Source: Thermobifida halotolerans
GTDB taxonomy: Bacteria > Actinomycetota > Actinomycetes > Streptosporangiales > Streptosporangiaceae
Direction: 5' to 3'
Assembly: GCF_003574835.2 (NCBI RefSeq)
Contig: NZ_CP063196.1
Span: 1,302,001 to 1,366,000 of the forward strand
Length of the DNA stretch: 64,000 nucleotides
The notes beneath the pieces were generated by a model. The model worked only from the letters and a program-made list of their open reading frames with translations. It ran no database searches and had not been told where the DNA came from. The position numbers and the translations under genes were made by a program. The first letter of the stretch is position 1, and each line of letters starts with the position of its first letter. This document shows positions 45,531-54,116 of the stretch, in pieces.

Positions 45531-46735
45531 ATGGTCACCATGGACCCCGAACAGCGTTCGAACCCCGTGGACCACTGGAGCTCCCTCCCGCCGAACAGCA
45601 GTCCGCCTGGCCCGCCCCCCAGCCCCGCACGACGTGGCCGCCGAACCGCGGACCTGTCCTCCGCTCGTCTTCGCCGGTGAGTGCGGCCAGCTCAAGGAGC
45701 GCCTGGCCGCGGTGGCGCGGGGCGAGGCGTTCCTCCTCCAGGGCGGAGACTGCGCAGAGACCTTCGGCGCCGTCTCCGCCGACCAGATCCGCAACAAGCT
45801 CAAGACGCTGCTCCAGATGGGCGCCATCCTCACCCACGCGGCCTCCGCACCCGTGGTCAGGGTGGGGGACGGATCGCCGGGCAGTACGGCGAACCGCGCT
45901 CCAGCCCCACCGAGGCCCGCGACGGCCTGACCCTGCCCGCCTACCGGGGGACGCCGTCAACGGCCCGGAGTTCACCCCCGGGACCCGCCGCCCCGACCCC
46001 CGGCGGCTCAGACGCGTCTCCCACGCCTCGGCCGCCACCCTGAACCCGGTGCGCGCCCTCACCAGCGGAGGCTACGCCGACCTCGACCAGGTGCACACCG
46101 GGAACCGGGACTTCGTGCGCAACTCCCCGTCCGGACAGCGCCACGAGGCGCTCGCCCGCGGGATCGACAACGCGCCGCGGTTCATGCGGGCCCGCGGCGT
46201 GGACCCGGCAGAACTCAGGACCGCCGAGTTCTGCTCCTCGCACGAGGCGCTGCTGCTCGACTACGAGGCGGCGCTGACCCGAACCGGTTCCAGAAGCGGC
46301 GACCCCTACGACGTGTCCGCGCACAAGCTCTGGACCGGGGAGCGCACCCGGCGGCTGGACGGCGCGCACGTCGGACTCGCCTCGCGCATCCGCGACCCGA
46401 TCGGGGGGAAACCCGGACCGGCCGCCGCATCCGACGACGCGCTGGCGCTGACCGACCGCCTGGGCCCGTACCGCGAACCCGGACGGCTCACCCCATCACC
46501 CGCATGGGAGCCGACCGCATCCGCGACCGCCCGCCCACACCGCGGAGAAGGCCAGCGCCGCCGGGGCGCGGGGCGTCTGGGTCTGCGACCCCATGCACGG
46601 CAGCACCTCCAAGGCGGCCAGCGGGCACAAGCCCCGGCGCTTCGGCGACGTCCTCGCCGAGGTCCGGGGCTTCTTCGAGGTCCACCGGGCCCCGGGCACC
46701 CACCCCGACGCCGCCGCGTTCCACCGCCCGGCGCG
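45531..46735 (+). pseudogene. Class II DAHP synthase, degraded by multiple frameshifts
   Basis: Successive pieces of 3-deoxy-D-arabino-heptulosonate-7-phosphate synthase appear in order but in changing frames: PPLVFAGECGQLKERLAAVA, FLLQGGDCAETF and ADQIRNKLKTLLQM; then GRIAGQYGEPRSSPTEARDG; then ASAATLNPVRALTSGGYADL, SSHEALLLDYEAALTR and YDVSAHKLWTGERTRRLDG; then MGADRIRD; then [20 protein letters not shown] and [19 protein letters not shown]. The last part of the enzyme (GGIHVELTG and following) is missing. Key residues are also altered. It cannot make an active enzyme. It once supplied the first shikimate step, fitting the chorismate mutase upstream. It abuts the HAD gene. Confidence 0.92.
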
Positions 46736-46739
46736 GATC

Positions 46740-47465
46740 TCAGCCGTGGCTCGGGGCCGCCGCCACCGCGGAGAGCAGCGCGGTGAACGCGGCGGTGTCG
46801 CCGAGGTCGTCGAGGACGCCGTCGGCGCCCGCCGCGAGCAGGGCGGCGCGGTCGCTGCGGCCGGTGGCCACCCCGACGGCCCGCGCGCCCGCGTCGTGCG
46901 CGCCCCTCACGTCGTGCGGGGTGTCGCCGACGACCACCACGGTCGACGGCGCGACAACGGTGCCGTGCCTGTCTCCGGTGCGGGCGACGGCCCAGCGCAC
47001 CAGTTCCGCCCGGTCGCCGCTGTGGTCGCCGTAGCCGCCGGTGTCCAGGTCGAGGCGGGCGTCCAGGTCGAACGCGGCGAGTTTGGCGACGGCCAGTTCC
47101 CGGATGTTGCCGGTCACCACGGTCTGCGCCACGCCCAGTCGGTCCAGGGCGTCGACCGCCGCACGGGCGCCGGGCAGCGCGCGGCCCACCTCGGCCATGC
47201 GGGGCCGCAGCTCCTCAGCGGCCCGGCCCAGCGCCGCGTAGAACCGGGTGAGCAGGTGCGGGGTCACCGCCACCCCGTTCAGGCGCAGGGTCTCGGTGGT
47301 GATGGCGAGTTCGGTGCGCCCGGCCATGTCCGCCACCGCGGTCAGGCGCCGCCCGGTGACGGCCGCGAACGCCCGCTCGTAGAGTTCGCGGCTGACCGGG
47401 CCGACGCTGAGCAGGGTGCGGTCGATGTCCCACAGGACCAGGCGCGGGGTGGGGGAGTCGGTCAC
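46740..47465 (-). CDS. HAD-superfamily hydrolase
   Basis: A 241-residue phosphatase-like HAD protein. Motif I is [14 protein letters not shown] (nucleophile and acid Asp), motif [16 protein letters not shown], and motif [20 protein letters not shown]. An alpha-helical cap lies between motifs I and II, as in phosphoglycolate phosphatases. GTG start at 47465 with a weak ribosome site. Its 3' end lies 5 bases from the DAHP synthase relic, convergent with it. Confidence 0.88.
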   Translation of the reverse strand: MTDSPTPRLVLWDIDRTLLSVGPVSRELYERAFAAVTGRRLTAVADMAGRTELAITTETLRLNGVAVTPHLLTRFYAALGRAAEELRPRMAEVGRALPGARAAVDALDRLGVAQTVVTGNIRELAVAKLAAFDLDARLDLDTGGYGDHSGDRAELVRWAVARTGDRHGTVVAPSTVVVVGDTPHDVRGAHDAGARAVGVATGRSDRAALLAAGADGVLDDLGDTAAFTALLSAVAAAPSHG

Positions 47466-47545
47466 GGTGCGATGGTCTCACGCCGGCCGCGCGGCGGTCG
47501 CGGGCGGTCGCGGTTACGGCGCGGCGTGCGGGGCAGTCGGCCGGT

Positions 47546-48340
47546 GTGACGCGACACCCGACCGCCTCGGCTCCGCCCCACGAGACGGGCGGAGCCGAGA
47601 ATGTGCCCGAACAACTGCTGGACGCGGGCTTCCACGGGCTGGCGCGGGCGCGCCGGGCCCGCGCGTTCCACCCGCACGGCCTGTGGCTCGCCGGTGAGCT
47701 GACCACCGTGGCCGACGGACCGCTGCCGCTGGAGGAGGGGAGCAGCAGACCGGTGGCCGCCCGCCTGTCCAAGGGGGCGGGCGTCCCCGGCGGCGGCCCC
47801 GACGTCCTGGGCCTCGGGGTGCGCATCCCGCCCCGGGACGACCTCGAAAGACCGTGGGACCTGGCGCTGTCCTCCTCCGGGATCGGAGTGGTGACCCGCT
47901 GCCTTCCGCTGCCCGCGCGCGGCTGGGGCCGGGCCCGCTACAGCAGCCTGCTGCCCTACCGCGTCGCGGGTCGGACGGTGTGGCTGCTGGCCGTGCCGCA
48001 CGGAGACCCGGTCAGCCCCGCCTCCCTGGCCCGCCTGGAGAGGTGGACACGCGAGCGGCCGCTGCGCTTCGCGTTGATGGCCGGTCCGGCGCGCGGCGGC
48101 TGGCGTCCGGCCGCGCGGCTGGTCCTGCACACCGTGCTGCCGGTGCCCGAGGCCGGACGGCTCTCCTTCGACCCGGTGCTCAACCGCCCCTCGGGGTGGA
48201 CGCTGGCTCCCGACTGGCTCACCGAGATCCGCGAGAGCGCCTACCGGGGCAGCCGGGAGGGCCGTCGTGCCCCGGAGAAGCCGGAACGCGGCCGACAAGC
48301 CGGTCCGGTCGACTCGCCTGGCTGGTGGGCGGGACGGTGA
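47546..48340 (+). CDS. Catalase-fold-like actinobacterial protein (phosphodiesterase-annotated family)
   Basis: A 264-residue protein of a conserved actinobacterial family often labelled phosphodiesterase, but with a pattern reminiscent of the catalase beta barrel: [60 protein letters not shown] and [33 protein letters not shown]. The catalytic heme residues cannot be confirmed. The GTG at 47546 is the furthest start; GTG at 47603 with GGAG upstream is also possible and would shorten it by 19 residues. Function unproven. Confidence 0.55.
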   Translation: MTRHPTASAPPHETGGAENVPEQLLDAGFHGLARARRARAFHPHGLWLAGELTTVADGPLPLEEGSSRPVAARLSKGAGVPGGGPDVLGLGVRIPPRDDLERPWDLALSSSGIGVVTRCLPLPARGWGRARYSSLLPYRVAGRTVWLLAVPHGDPVSPASLARLERWTRERPLRFALMAGPARGGWRPAARLVLHTVLPVPEAGRLSFDPVLNRPSGWTLAPDWLTEIRESAYRGSREGRRAPEKPERGRQAGPVDSPGWWAGR

Positions 48341-48599
48341 CCCGCTGGAGGCCGGCCCGCTGAGTCCCGGGGCGCCGGCCGCTCCGCCGTGTCCTGGTCC
48401 TCAGGGAGCCGCCGCGGGTCCTGGCGGCGGAACGGGCTTGCCCGCGCGTGTCCGGCAACGTCCGTGCACGACACGGGAGGGCGCGGTGCGCCATGCCGGG
48501 GCACGGGGGCCGTCCGACACGGGCGGTCCTCCACCGCGTCGACCGGTACACCCCCGGACCCGCTCGGTCTGCGGCGTCGGGGACGGCCCCCAACCCCTG

Positions 48600-48830
48600 C
48601 CCGTGCGGCGGGGACGGACTCGGCCCGGCGCGGGTCGGTGACGTCGGCTTCGAGGAGGTGGGCACGTCCCCGGTCCTCGCCGGGCGGCAGGCGGCGGCGC
48701 ACTTCCACGGCGCCGGGCAGGTCCACGTCGTAGCAGTCGACCCCGGGACCGGTGGCGCCGCGTCTCCAGACCGCTGCCCGCCTCGACGACGGCGGCGTTC
48801 GGGTGCGCCCGCGTGGTGTACAACGATGCC
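48600..48830 (-). pseudogene. Relic of an LCM-type SAM methyltransferase
   Basis: In one frame the stretch HPNAAVVEAGSGLETR resembles the SAM-binding motif of leucine-carboxyl-methyltransferase-like O-methyltransferases. About 60 bases further in another frame DLPGAVEVRRRLPP and HLLEADVTDPR match the following motifs of the same family. No complete gene is present. The flanking 48361-48930 is otherwise non-coding. Confidence 0.5.
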
Positions 48831-48930
48831 CTGCGTCCGCGCGAGACCGCTCACGCGCGGGGGAACCGTTTCCGACGTTGCGCTGCCCAGGCGGGTGATC
48901 ACCGCGGCGGTCACCAGACCGTGGTAGGAA

Positions 48931-48953
48931 TCCCCTCCCTTCGAGGGAGGGGA
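48931..48953. terminator. Hairpin after the biotinyl-domain gene
   Basis: A perfect 10-bp stem (48931-48940 with 48944-48953) with loop TCG lies 7 bases downstream of the minus-strand gene that ends at 48961. Confidence 0.8.
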
Positions 48954-48960
48954 GCGGAAG

Positions 48961-49209
48961 TCAATCCTCCACGATGCGGGCGATGGTGTCGCCCTCGGAG
49001 AGCATGCGCTCCTCCGGCACCGCGATCTCGGCGACCGTGCCGGACGACACCGACTTGACCTCGGTGAGCTGCTTGGCGACCTCGATGACCCCGATGGTCT
49101 GCCCCGCGTCGACGTGCTGGCCCTCCTCGACGTAGGGCGGCTCGTCGGGCCCGGGACGCCGGTAGAAGTGCCCGGAGAGCGGCGACGCGATCACCTGTGT
49201 GGCTGCCAT
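48961..49209 (-). CDS. Biotin/lipoyl carrier-domain protein (BCCP-like), orphan
   Basis: An 82-residue carrier domain alone. It has the hammerhead fold pattern: SPLSGHFYRRPGPDEPPYVEEGQ, VDAGQTIGVIEVAKQLTEVKS with the modifiable Lys, and GTVAEIAVPEERMLSEGDTIARI. The usual MKL/MKM around the lysine reads AKQ here, an unusual form. No carboxylase or ligase gene is near; it must serve an enzyme encoded elsewhere. GAGGAG precedes ATG 49209, and a hairpin follows. Confidence 0.85.
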   Translation of the reverse strand: MAATQVIASPLSGHFYRRPGPDEPPYVEEGQHVDAGQTIGVIEVAKQLTEVKSVSSGTVAEIAVPEERMLSEGDTIARIVED

Positions 49210-49690
49210 GACTGCTCCTCTGCTGTCGAACGATCGGACCGCAGACCGCTACCCGCAACGGCCGCGACCTCGACACCGGGGCTCGAAACCAGTGCCGGGA
49301 AGCCAGGGGGAAGCCTCAGAGAACCCCGCCTCCGGGGGCTGGCGACCTCGGTTCCCGGGCGTGGGCGGGACGGCGCCCAGGAAACCTCCGCCTTGGGGGC
49401 GCCTGTCCGCTCCGCCACCGACCCGTGGCGGCCCACCTCGACGCCGCCGCCCGCATCCGCCACCCGCGCCCCTCTCACCCCGATAACGGTGGCCTTGGCG
49501 ACCAGGGTCCGCTTCCTCCGGTGGCACGGCCGTTCCCGCCGAGATCACCACCGGCGAACTCGACACCGACACGGGCCGGTTGAGAAGCCGTATCAAAACA
49601 CCATTCCCACCTGCCACGGGATTGCCTGCGCGCCGGCCCGGCCACTTGGATGGCCGGACCGGTTGCGGAGACGCTGGCAGGGAGGACCCG
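49210..49690. other. Intergenic spacer with short inverted repeats
   Basis: About 480 bases between divergent genes. GC-rich blocks such as GAACCCCGCCTCCGGGGGC (49319) form small hairpins. A motif GGGAAGCCAGGGGG (about 49299) resembles, in reverse, GCTTCCCGGCATTGG near 52880. No gene. Confidence 0.45.
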
Positions 49691-51817
49691 GTGGGCGAGT
49701 GGCGGGTCGGCGCGCGGGTCGACGGAAGGTACGAGGTCCGGCAGGTCCTCGGGCGCGGCGACCGCAGTGTGCTCTACCGGGTCCGCCACCTCGGCTGGGA
49801 CACCGACCTCGCGGTGCGGCGGTTGCGCCCCGGAGCGTTTCGCGCGAAGAAGGCCCGGCGGCGGTTCGTCGCCGAGGCGCGGGCCTGGATGGCGCTGGGG
49901 GCGCATCCGCACGTGGTCCGCTGCCACTACGCGCGCTCCCTCGACGGAGTCCCCGCGCTGTTCGCCGAGTACCTGGACGGCGGCACCCTCCGTGAGCGGA
50001 TCGCCGACGGCCGCCTGTACGCGGGCGCTCCCGCCGAGGTGTGGGCCCGCGTGCTCGACGTCGCGATCCAGGCCGCCCGGGGCCTGGCGCACGCCCACGC
50101 GGCCGACGCGGTCCACCAGGCCGTCCGACCGGGCAACCTCCTGTTCGACGCGGCGGGCACCGCGAAACTCACCGACCTCGGCGTCACCGCGGCCATGGCG
50201 GCGGACCTGCCGGAAACCGTCGACCGGCGGGGAGGCGCCGACTTCTGCGCCGCACCGGAACAGCGCCGGGGAGAGCGCGCCGACCCGCGCGGCGACCTGT
50301 GGGGCCTCGCGGCGAGCGTGCTGCTGATGCTCCTCGGCCCCCGCCCGCCCGGGCCCGGCGCGCAACAGGCGCTCACCGCCTACCGCGGGGGCGCCCGCCA
50401 GGACGCGCGGGTGCGCGCGGCCCCCGACGGACTGCTCGACCTGCTGCACCGCTGCCTGCGCGAGGAGCCGGACCGGCGGCCCGACAGCGCGGCGGAGGTC
50501 GCCGACCGGCTCGCCGAGGTGTACGCCGACACGGTCGGCCGCCCGTATCCGCGCCGCGCGCCCGAACCGGTGGCGCGCGCCGACGAACTCACCAACCGGG
50601 CGCTGGCGCTGCTGGACCTGGGCCGCACCCGGAACGCCGAGCAGGCCCTCGAACAGGCCCGGGAAAGCGATCCCCACCACCCGGAGGCCGCCTACAACCT
50701 CGGGCTGCTGCGCTGGCGCAACGGGCAGACCACCGACGACGCGCTGGTCGCCGACCTGGCGGCGGTCGACTCCCCGAGGGCGCGGACCCTGCTCGCCCGC
50801 GTCCACCGGGAGCGCGGCGACCACGCGGCCGCCCGCGCCCTCGACGGCACCGCGCCCCCCGACGGGGAGGAGACCGACCGCACGGTCACCCTCGAAGGCC
50901 GGTGGGGACCGGCGTCGTCGGTGGGTGTGACCCCCGACGGCCGCCTCGCGCTGGCCGTGAACCGCGACGGCCTGGCACGGGCCTGGGAACTGCGTACCGG
51001 GCGGCGCGTCCTGTCCGTCGGCCACCGCCGCCACCCCGTGCTGGCGGTGTGCCCCACCACCGACCACCGCACCGCGCTGATCGCGGCCGGAAAGACCGTG
51101 CGGACCTGGGACCTGGACACCGGACGGACCAGGCGGGCCTTCAGGGACCCCGGCGGCCCGGTGACCCTGGTGCAGGTGACCGCGGACGGGCACCACGCGC
51201 TGACCAGCGGGGTCGCGGAGCAGGCGGTGCGGATCTGGGAGTTGGACACCGGGCGCTGCGTGCACGCCTTCGAGGCCCACGACGGGCAGGTGGCGTCGGT
51301 GTGCGCGGTCCCCGGCACGGACCTGGTGCTGGTCGCGGGCCTGACCGGGGAGGACGCGACGGTGCGGGTGTGGGACCTGGTCGCCGACCGCCGCGTCGGC
51401 GAACTGCCCGGCGAGGTCGGCCCGGTCACCGCGGTCTGCGCCGCCCCCGACGGCCGCCACGCGGCGGTCGCCAGCGGCGAACCGGCCGTGCGGATGTGGG
51501 ACCTGGACCGCGGCGAGCACGTCGGGGAGCTGCGCGGCCACACGGCCCCCGTGGTCTCCATGAGCGTCACCGACGACGGGCGCCACCTGCTCACCGCGTC
51601 CCTCGACGGCCGGGTGCGCGTGTGGGACCCGGCCGACGGCCGCTGCCTGCGTACGGTCGAAAGCGACCGGCCCATGGGCATGTTCGTGTGCGCCGTCCCC
51701 GGCGGCCGCCAGGCGCTGCTTCCGGGAGAGAACGGCACCCCCCGGTTGTGGCGGTGGGGGACCGGAGCAGCGGGACCGTTCCAACCGTGCCCGCCGCCCC
51801 CGGCGGCGGACCGGTAG
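49691..51817 (+). CDS. Pseudokinase with TPR-like linker and seven-bladed WD40 propeller
   Basis: A 708-residue protein. Residues 12-275 follow the Ser/Thr kinase fold (glycine loop LGRGDRSVLY), but the catalytic machinery is altered: the VAIK lysine is Arg43 (AVRRL), and HRDLKPxN reads HQAVRPGN with Ala144 in place of the catalytic Asp. DLG (162-164) remains. A helical, TPR-like part (about 305-385) with ALLDLGRTRNAEQALEQARESDPHHPEAAYNLG follows, then seven WD repeats ending in VRTWDLDTG, VRIWELDTG, VRVWDLVAD, VRMWDLDRG and VRVWDPADG. GGAGG precedes the GTG at 49691. It is likely a scaffold, not an enzyme. Confidence 0.85.
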   Translation: MGEWRVGARVDGRYEVRQVLGRGDRSVLYRVRHLGWDTDLAVRRLRPGAFRAKKARRRFVAEARAWMALGAHPHVVRCHYARSLDGVPALFAEYLDGGTLRERIADGRLYAGAPAEVWARVLDVAIQAARGLAHAHAADAVHQAVRPGNLLFDAAGTAKLTDLGVTAAMAADLPETVDRRGGADFCAAPEQRRGERADPRGDLWGLAASVLLMLLGPRPPGPGAQQALTAYRGGARQDARVRAAPDGLLDLLHRCLREEPDRRPDSAAEVADRLAEVYADTVGRPYPRRAPEPVARADELTNRALALLDLGRTRNAEQALEQARESDPHHPEAAYNLGLLRWRNGQTTDDALVADLAAVDSPRARTLLARVHRERGDHAAARALDGTAPPDGEETDRTVTLEGRWGPASSVGVTPDGRLALAVNRDGLARAWELRTGRRVLSVGHRRHPVLAVCPTTDHRTALIAAGKTVRTWDLDTGRTRRAFRDPGGPVTLVQVTADGHHALTSGVAEQAVRIWELDTGRCVHAFEAHDGQVASVCAVPGTDLVLVAGLTGEDATVRVWDLVADRRVGELPGEVGPVTAVCAAPDGRHAAVASGEPAVRMWDLDRGEHVGELRGHTAPVVSMSVTDDGRHLLTASLDGRVRVWDPADGRCLRTVESDRPMGMFVCAVPGGRQALLPGENGTPRLWRWGTGAAGPFQPCPPPPAADR

Positions 51818-51865
51818 CGCCGCCCGGTGTTCCTCTCCGATGTGCGCCTGGTGAGGAGAGCGTCA

Positions 51866-52200
51866 TGGCCGGAACCGACCACCGCGCCGTTCCGGAGCAG
51901 ACCCCGCCCGCCGAGAGCCCCGCCGCCCGCGCGGAGGGCCGGGCATGACCGCCCCGACGCTCGCGTCGGCGCGCTGCGGCTGGGCCAGGAGCCCCGCAAC
52001 GGCTGGGCGCACGTCGTCGGACCGGGCCGGCCCAGGATCTACGACGGGCGCGACGGCGCCTCCCAGGCGCTGATGACCCGGGCCGGACGGGCCCGCCGGG
52101 CCAACCGCACCGTCAACCTGCGCGAGGAGTCCGACGGCGTGGTCTACGAGATCCGCCTCTGGCAGGAGCCGACCGGGTCCGGTCCGCGCGCCATGGGCCG
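51866..52200 (+). pseudogene. Possible broken small gene after the pseudokinase
   Basis: ATG 51866 opens a 27-codon frame (MAGTDHRAVPEQ) that ends at an ATGA overlap. The coding-like continuation RVGALRLGQEPRNGWAHVVG, GRPRIYDGRDGASQALMTR and REESDGVVYEIRLWQEP lies in another frame up to about 52200 without its own start. One frameshift near 51950-51965 would join them into a protein of about 110 residues. I do not recognise the family. Confidence 0.4.
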
Positions 52201-52210
52201 GACCCGGTGG

Positions 52211-52516
52211 TCAGGTGACGTCGACGGTGATGCGCCGCTCCTCGGCGGGCGCGGCCTCCCAGCCGCGCGCCAACTGCAGGTCGATGTGCCACGTCCCCGG
52301 CCGGTCGGCGTGCAACCGGACCACGTGTTCCCCTGCGGCGCCGGGGGTGAGGCTCCCGGCGGGCGAACCGCGGTCCTCCTCCAGCAGCAGTCCGCTGCCC
52401 AGGCTCGCCACCGACCACACGTACCCGGTGGTGGCGTTCTCCGGCAACCGGACCACCACGGTGTCGCCCACGTGGGAGGCCACCCGCCCGCCGTCTGTCA
52501 CATGAACCTCGCCCAT
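52211..52516 (-). CDS. Chagasin-type (I42) cysteine peptidase inhibitor-like protein
   Basis: A 101-residue beta-rich protein with the inhibitor-family blocks in order: VVRLPENATTGYVWSVA (loop L4 NxTTGY), GAAGEHVVRLHADRPGTWHIDL and LARGWEAAPAEERRITVDV (loop L6 RxW). There is no signal peptide, so a cytoplasmic target is suggested. A papain-like peptidase gene is not seen nearby. The ATG at 52516 has a weak TAGGGTG site. Confidence 0.83.
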   Translation of the reverse strand: MGEVHVTDGGRVASHVGDTVVVRLPENATTGYVWSVASLGSGLLLEEDRGSPAGSLTPGAAGEHVVRLHADRPGTWHIDLQLARGWEAAPAEERRITVDVT

Positions 52517-53317
52517 GACAGCACCCTACGGACCCTTCCCCAAGGGACCGTCGGCGTCGCCTCCCCGGTCGGTCCGGTTTCGGCAAGGAATCCACTACCG
52601 GGAAGTCGGGCGGGCAAGGGCATTCCACCCCAGCGTCCGAGGCGGTCCACCACGGGCTGACGCAGGAGTGGGAGGCGCCCCCGGGCGCCGACCCACCCGC
52701 GCCCCCGCGGAAGGGAGACGGAGGAAAGGACATCCGCACCACGGGGCCGGGGAAGTCCGTGGCGCACGACACCTCCACAGTGCGGGAGGGTGGACGCGGC
52801 GCCGGGGCACCCCGACCGCCCGCTGCCAACCCGTGTTGACCGCTCCGGACGTTCACCGGGAATACCGCGCCCTCTCCCCGGCTTCCCGGCATTGGTCCTG
52901 GGGCCGGTGCCCCGGGGGCCGTCGCGGTCGTGGCGGCCGGGGCCGAAGCTCCCGTAGCCCCGGGAGCCGGTCAGGAGCTCGGCCGGTCCGGCGGTGGTCC
53001 TCCAGCCCCTCGGCTGCGGCCCGGTCGAGGCGGCGATCCCGCCGGTGACCAGGTCCAGGGAGGAGGTGATGCCGATTCCGCTGTGCGGCGCCCGAGAGGT
53101 CTGCCGCCGTCAGGACCGTGTCGAGGATGCCGTTCCCGCGGCTCGTCACATACGGGGGACCGGACGGGGCATGGGAGGCCGGGGGCCCCGTCTGCCCCGG
53201 AAGGACGGGGCGGGAAGTGGCGGCCACGCACCCGATCCTGCCGTACGGGTGTGATCGGGACACCGCGGTGGCCGGGAAGCGGCCGGGCGGAGAGGCCACC
53301 GGTACGGGGCCGCGGGC
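52517..53317. other. Repeat-bearing intergenic spacer
   Basis: About 800 bases without an intact gene. On the minus strand 52550-52640 carries GGTGGAATGCCC and a trailing GGAGGCGAC like the right arm of the repeat unit at 23699. On the plus strand about 52665-52760 carries the segment shared with 16381-16500. Around 53000-53120 the minus strand reads in part like coding sequence (TVLTAADLSG) but is interrupted. Confidence 0.5.
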
Positions 53318-53791
53318 TCAGGAGGCGGGCGGCGGGACGGTCCTGCCGATGACCGGTCGGTGGAAGACGCCGCCGAAGTCGATGTGGTCGCCGCCGTGGG
53401 AGGTGGCGGTCACACCGCCGTGGACGGTGTGGGCCTGGACCACGGTGCCGGTGACGCCGCCGTGGATGGTGCCGGACACCCCACCCAGCGGGTTCTCGGA
53501 TGCCAGCTCGTCCAGGATCGCCCGAAGTCCGGTGGCCGCGTCCGGGCTGTTCTTGAGCAGGCGGCGCAGCCGGGAGCGCCACTCGGTCCTGACCTCGTCG
53601 GCCAGTTCCGCGTCCTCGGTGACCTCGTCGCGGGCCTGCTCCAGCTCGGCGACGGCGGCGTCGCGGCCCCGGCCGAACAGGGCCGCGAACCGGTCGCGCA
53701 CCGCCGCCCAGACGTCGGCGGCCATGGCCTGCACCAGCCCGGCGGCCCCGTCGGCGGCCAGGGCCGCCAGGTCCGTTCCGGGATCGGTCAT
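53318..53791 (-). CDS. Hypothetical protein with Gly-rich beta repeats
   Basis: A 157-residue protein. The N-terminal 60 residues are a helical segment (AALAADGAAGLVQAMAADVW, then RFAALFGRGRDAAVAELEQ). The C-terminal 55 residues contain regularly spaced strands of the type GTIHGGVTGTVVQAHTVHGG and THGGDHIDFGGVFHRPV, suggesting a small beta-solenoid or repeat. Similar C-termini occur in actinobacterial proteins next to ATPase or conflict-system genes, but no such neighbour is here. GAGGAGG precedes ATG 53791. Confidence 0.7.
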   Translation of the reverse strand: MTDPGTDLAALAADGAAGLVQAMAADVWAAVRDRFAALFGRGRDAAVAELEQARDEVTEDAELADEVRTEWRSRLRRLLKNSPDAATGLRAILDELASENPLGGVSGTIHGGVTGTVVQAHTVHGGVTATSHGGDHIDFGGVFHRPVIGRTVPPPAS

Positions 53792-54116
53792 GGAAACCTC
53801 CTCGTCCGTGGTCCGGCCGCAGCCGAAAGCGCCGGACATCTCCGCGGATATGACACGGTGACGGTCTCGTGCGGTTCCCGTCCGGAGAGTCCTCCGCGCG
53901 GCGACAGCACCCGGAATCTCGGACAGGACACCGGACCAGCCGCCCCGCGCGGTTTCCACCACCTCGACCACGAGCCGGCCACCGCTTTCTCCGCCGAGGG
54001 ACCGGAGCCGGGCAGAACCATCCGGAGGAACAGGGACGCGCCGATATACCTCCTGCTCAGGGTGGGTAGCGCCGCTCGGAACCGGGAAAGCCCGGACGAC
54101 CGGAAGGGGAGCACGG
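53792..54116. promoter_or_regulatory. Divergent promoter spacer
   Basis: About 325 bases between the Gly-rich-repeat gene and the metallophosphoesterase. An AT-containing patch around 53845-53860 may hold a promoter. No gene or perfect operator was recognised. Confidence 0.4.
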
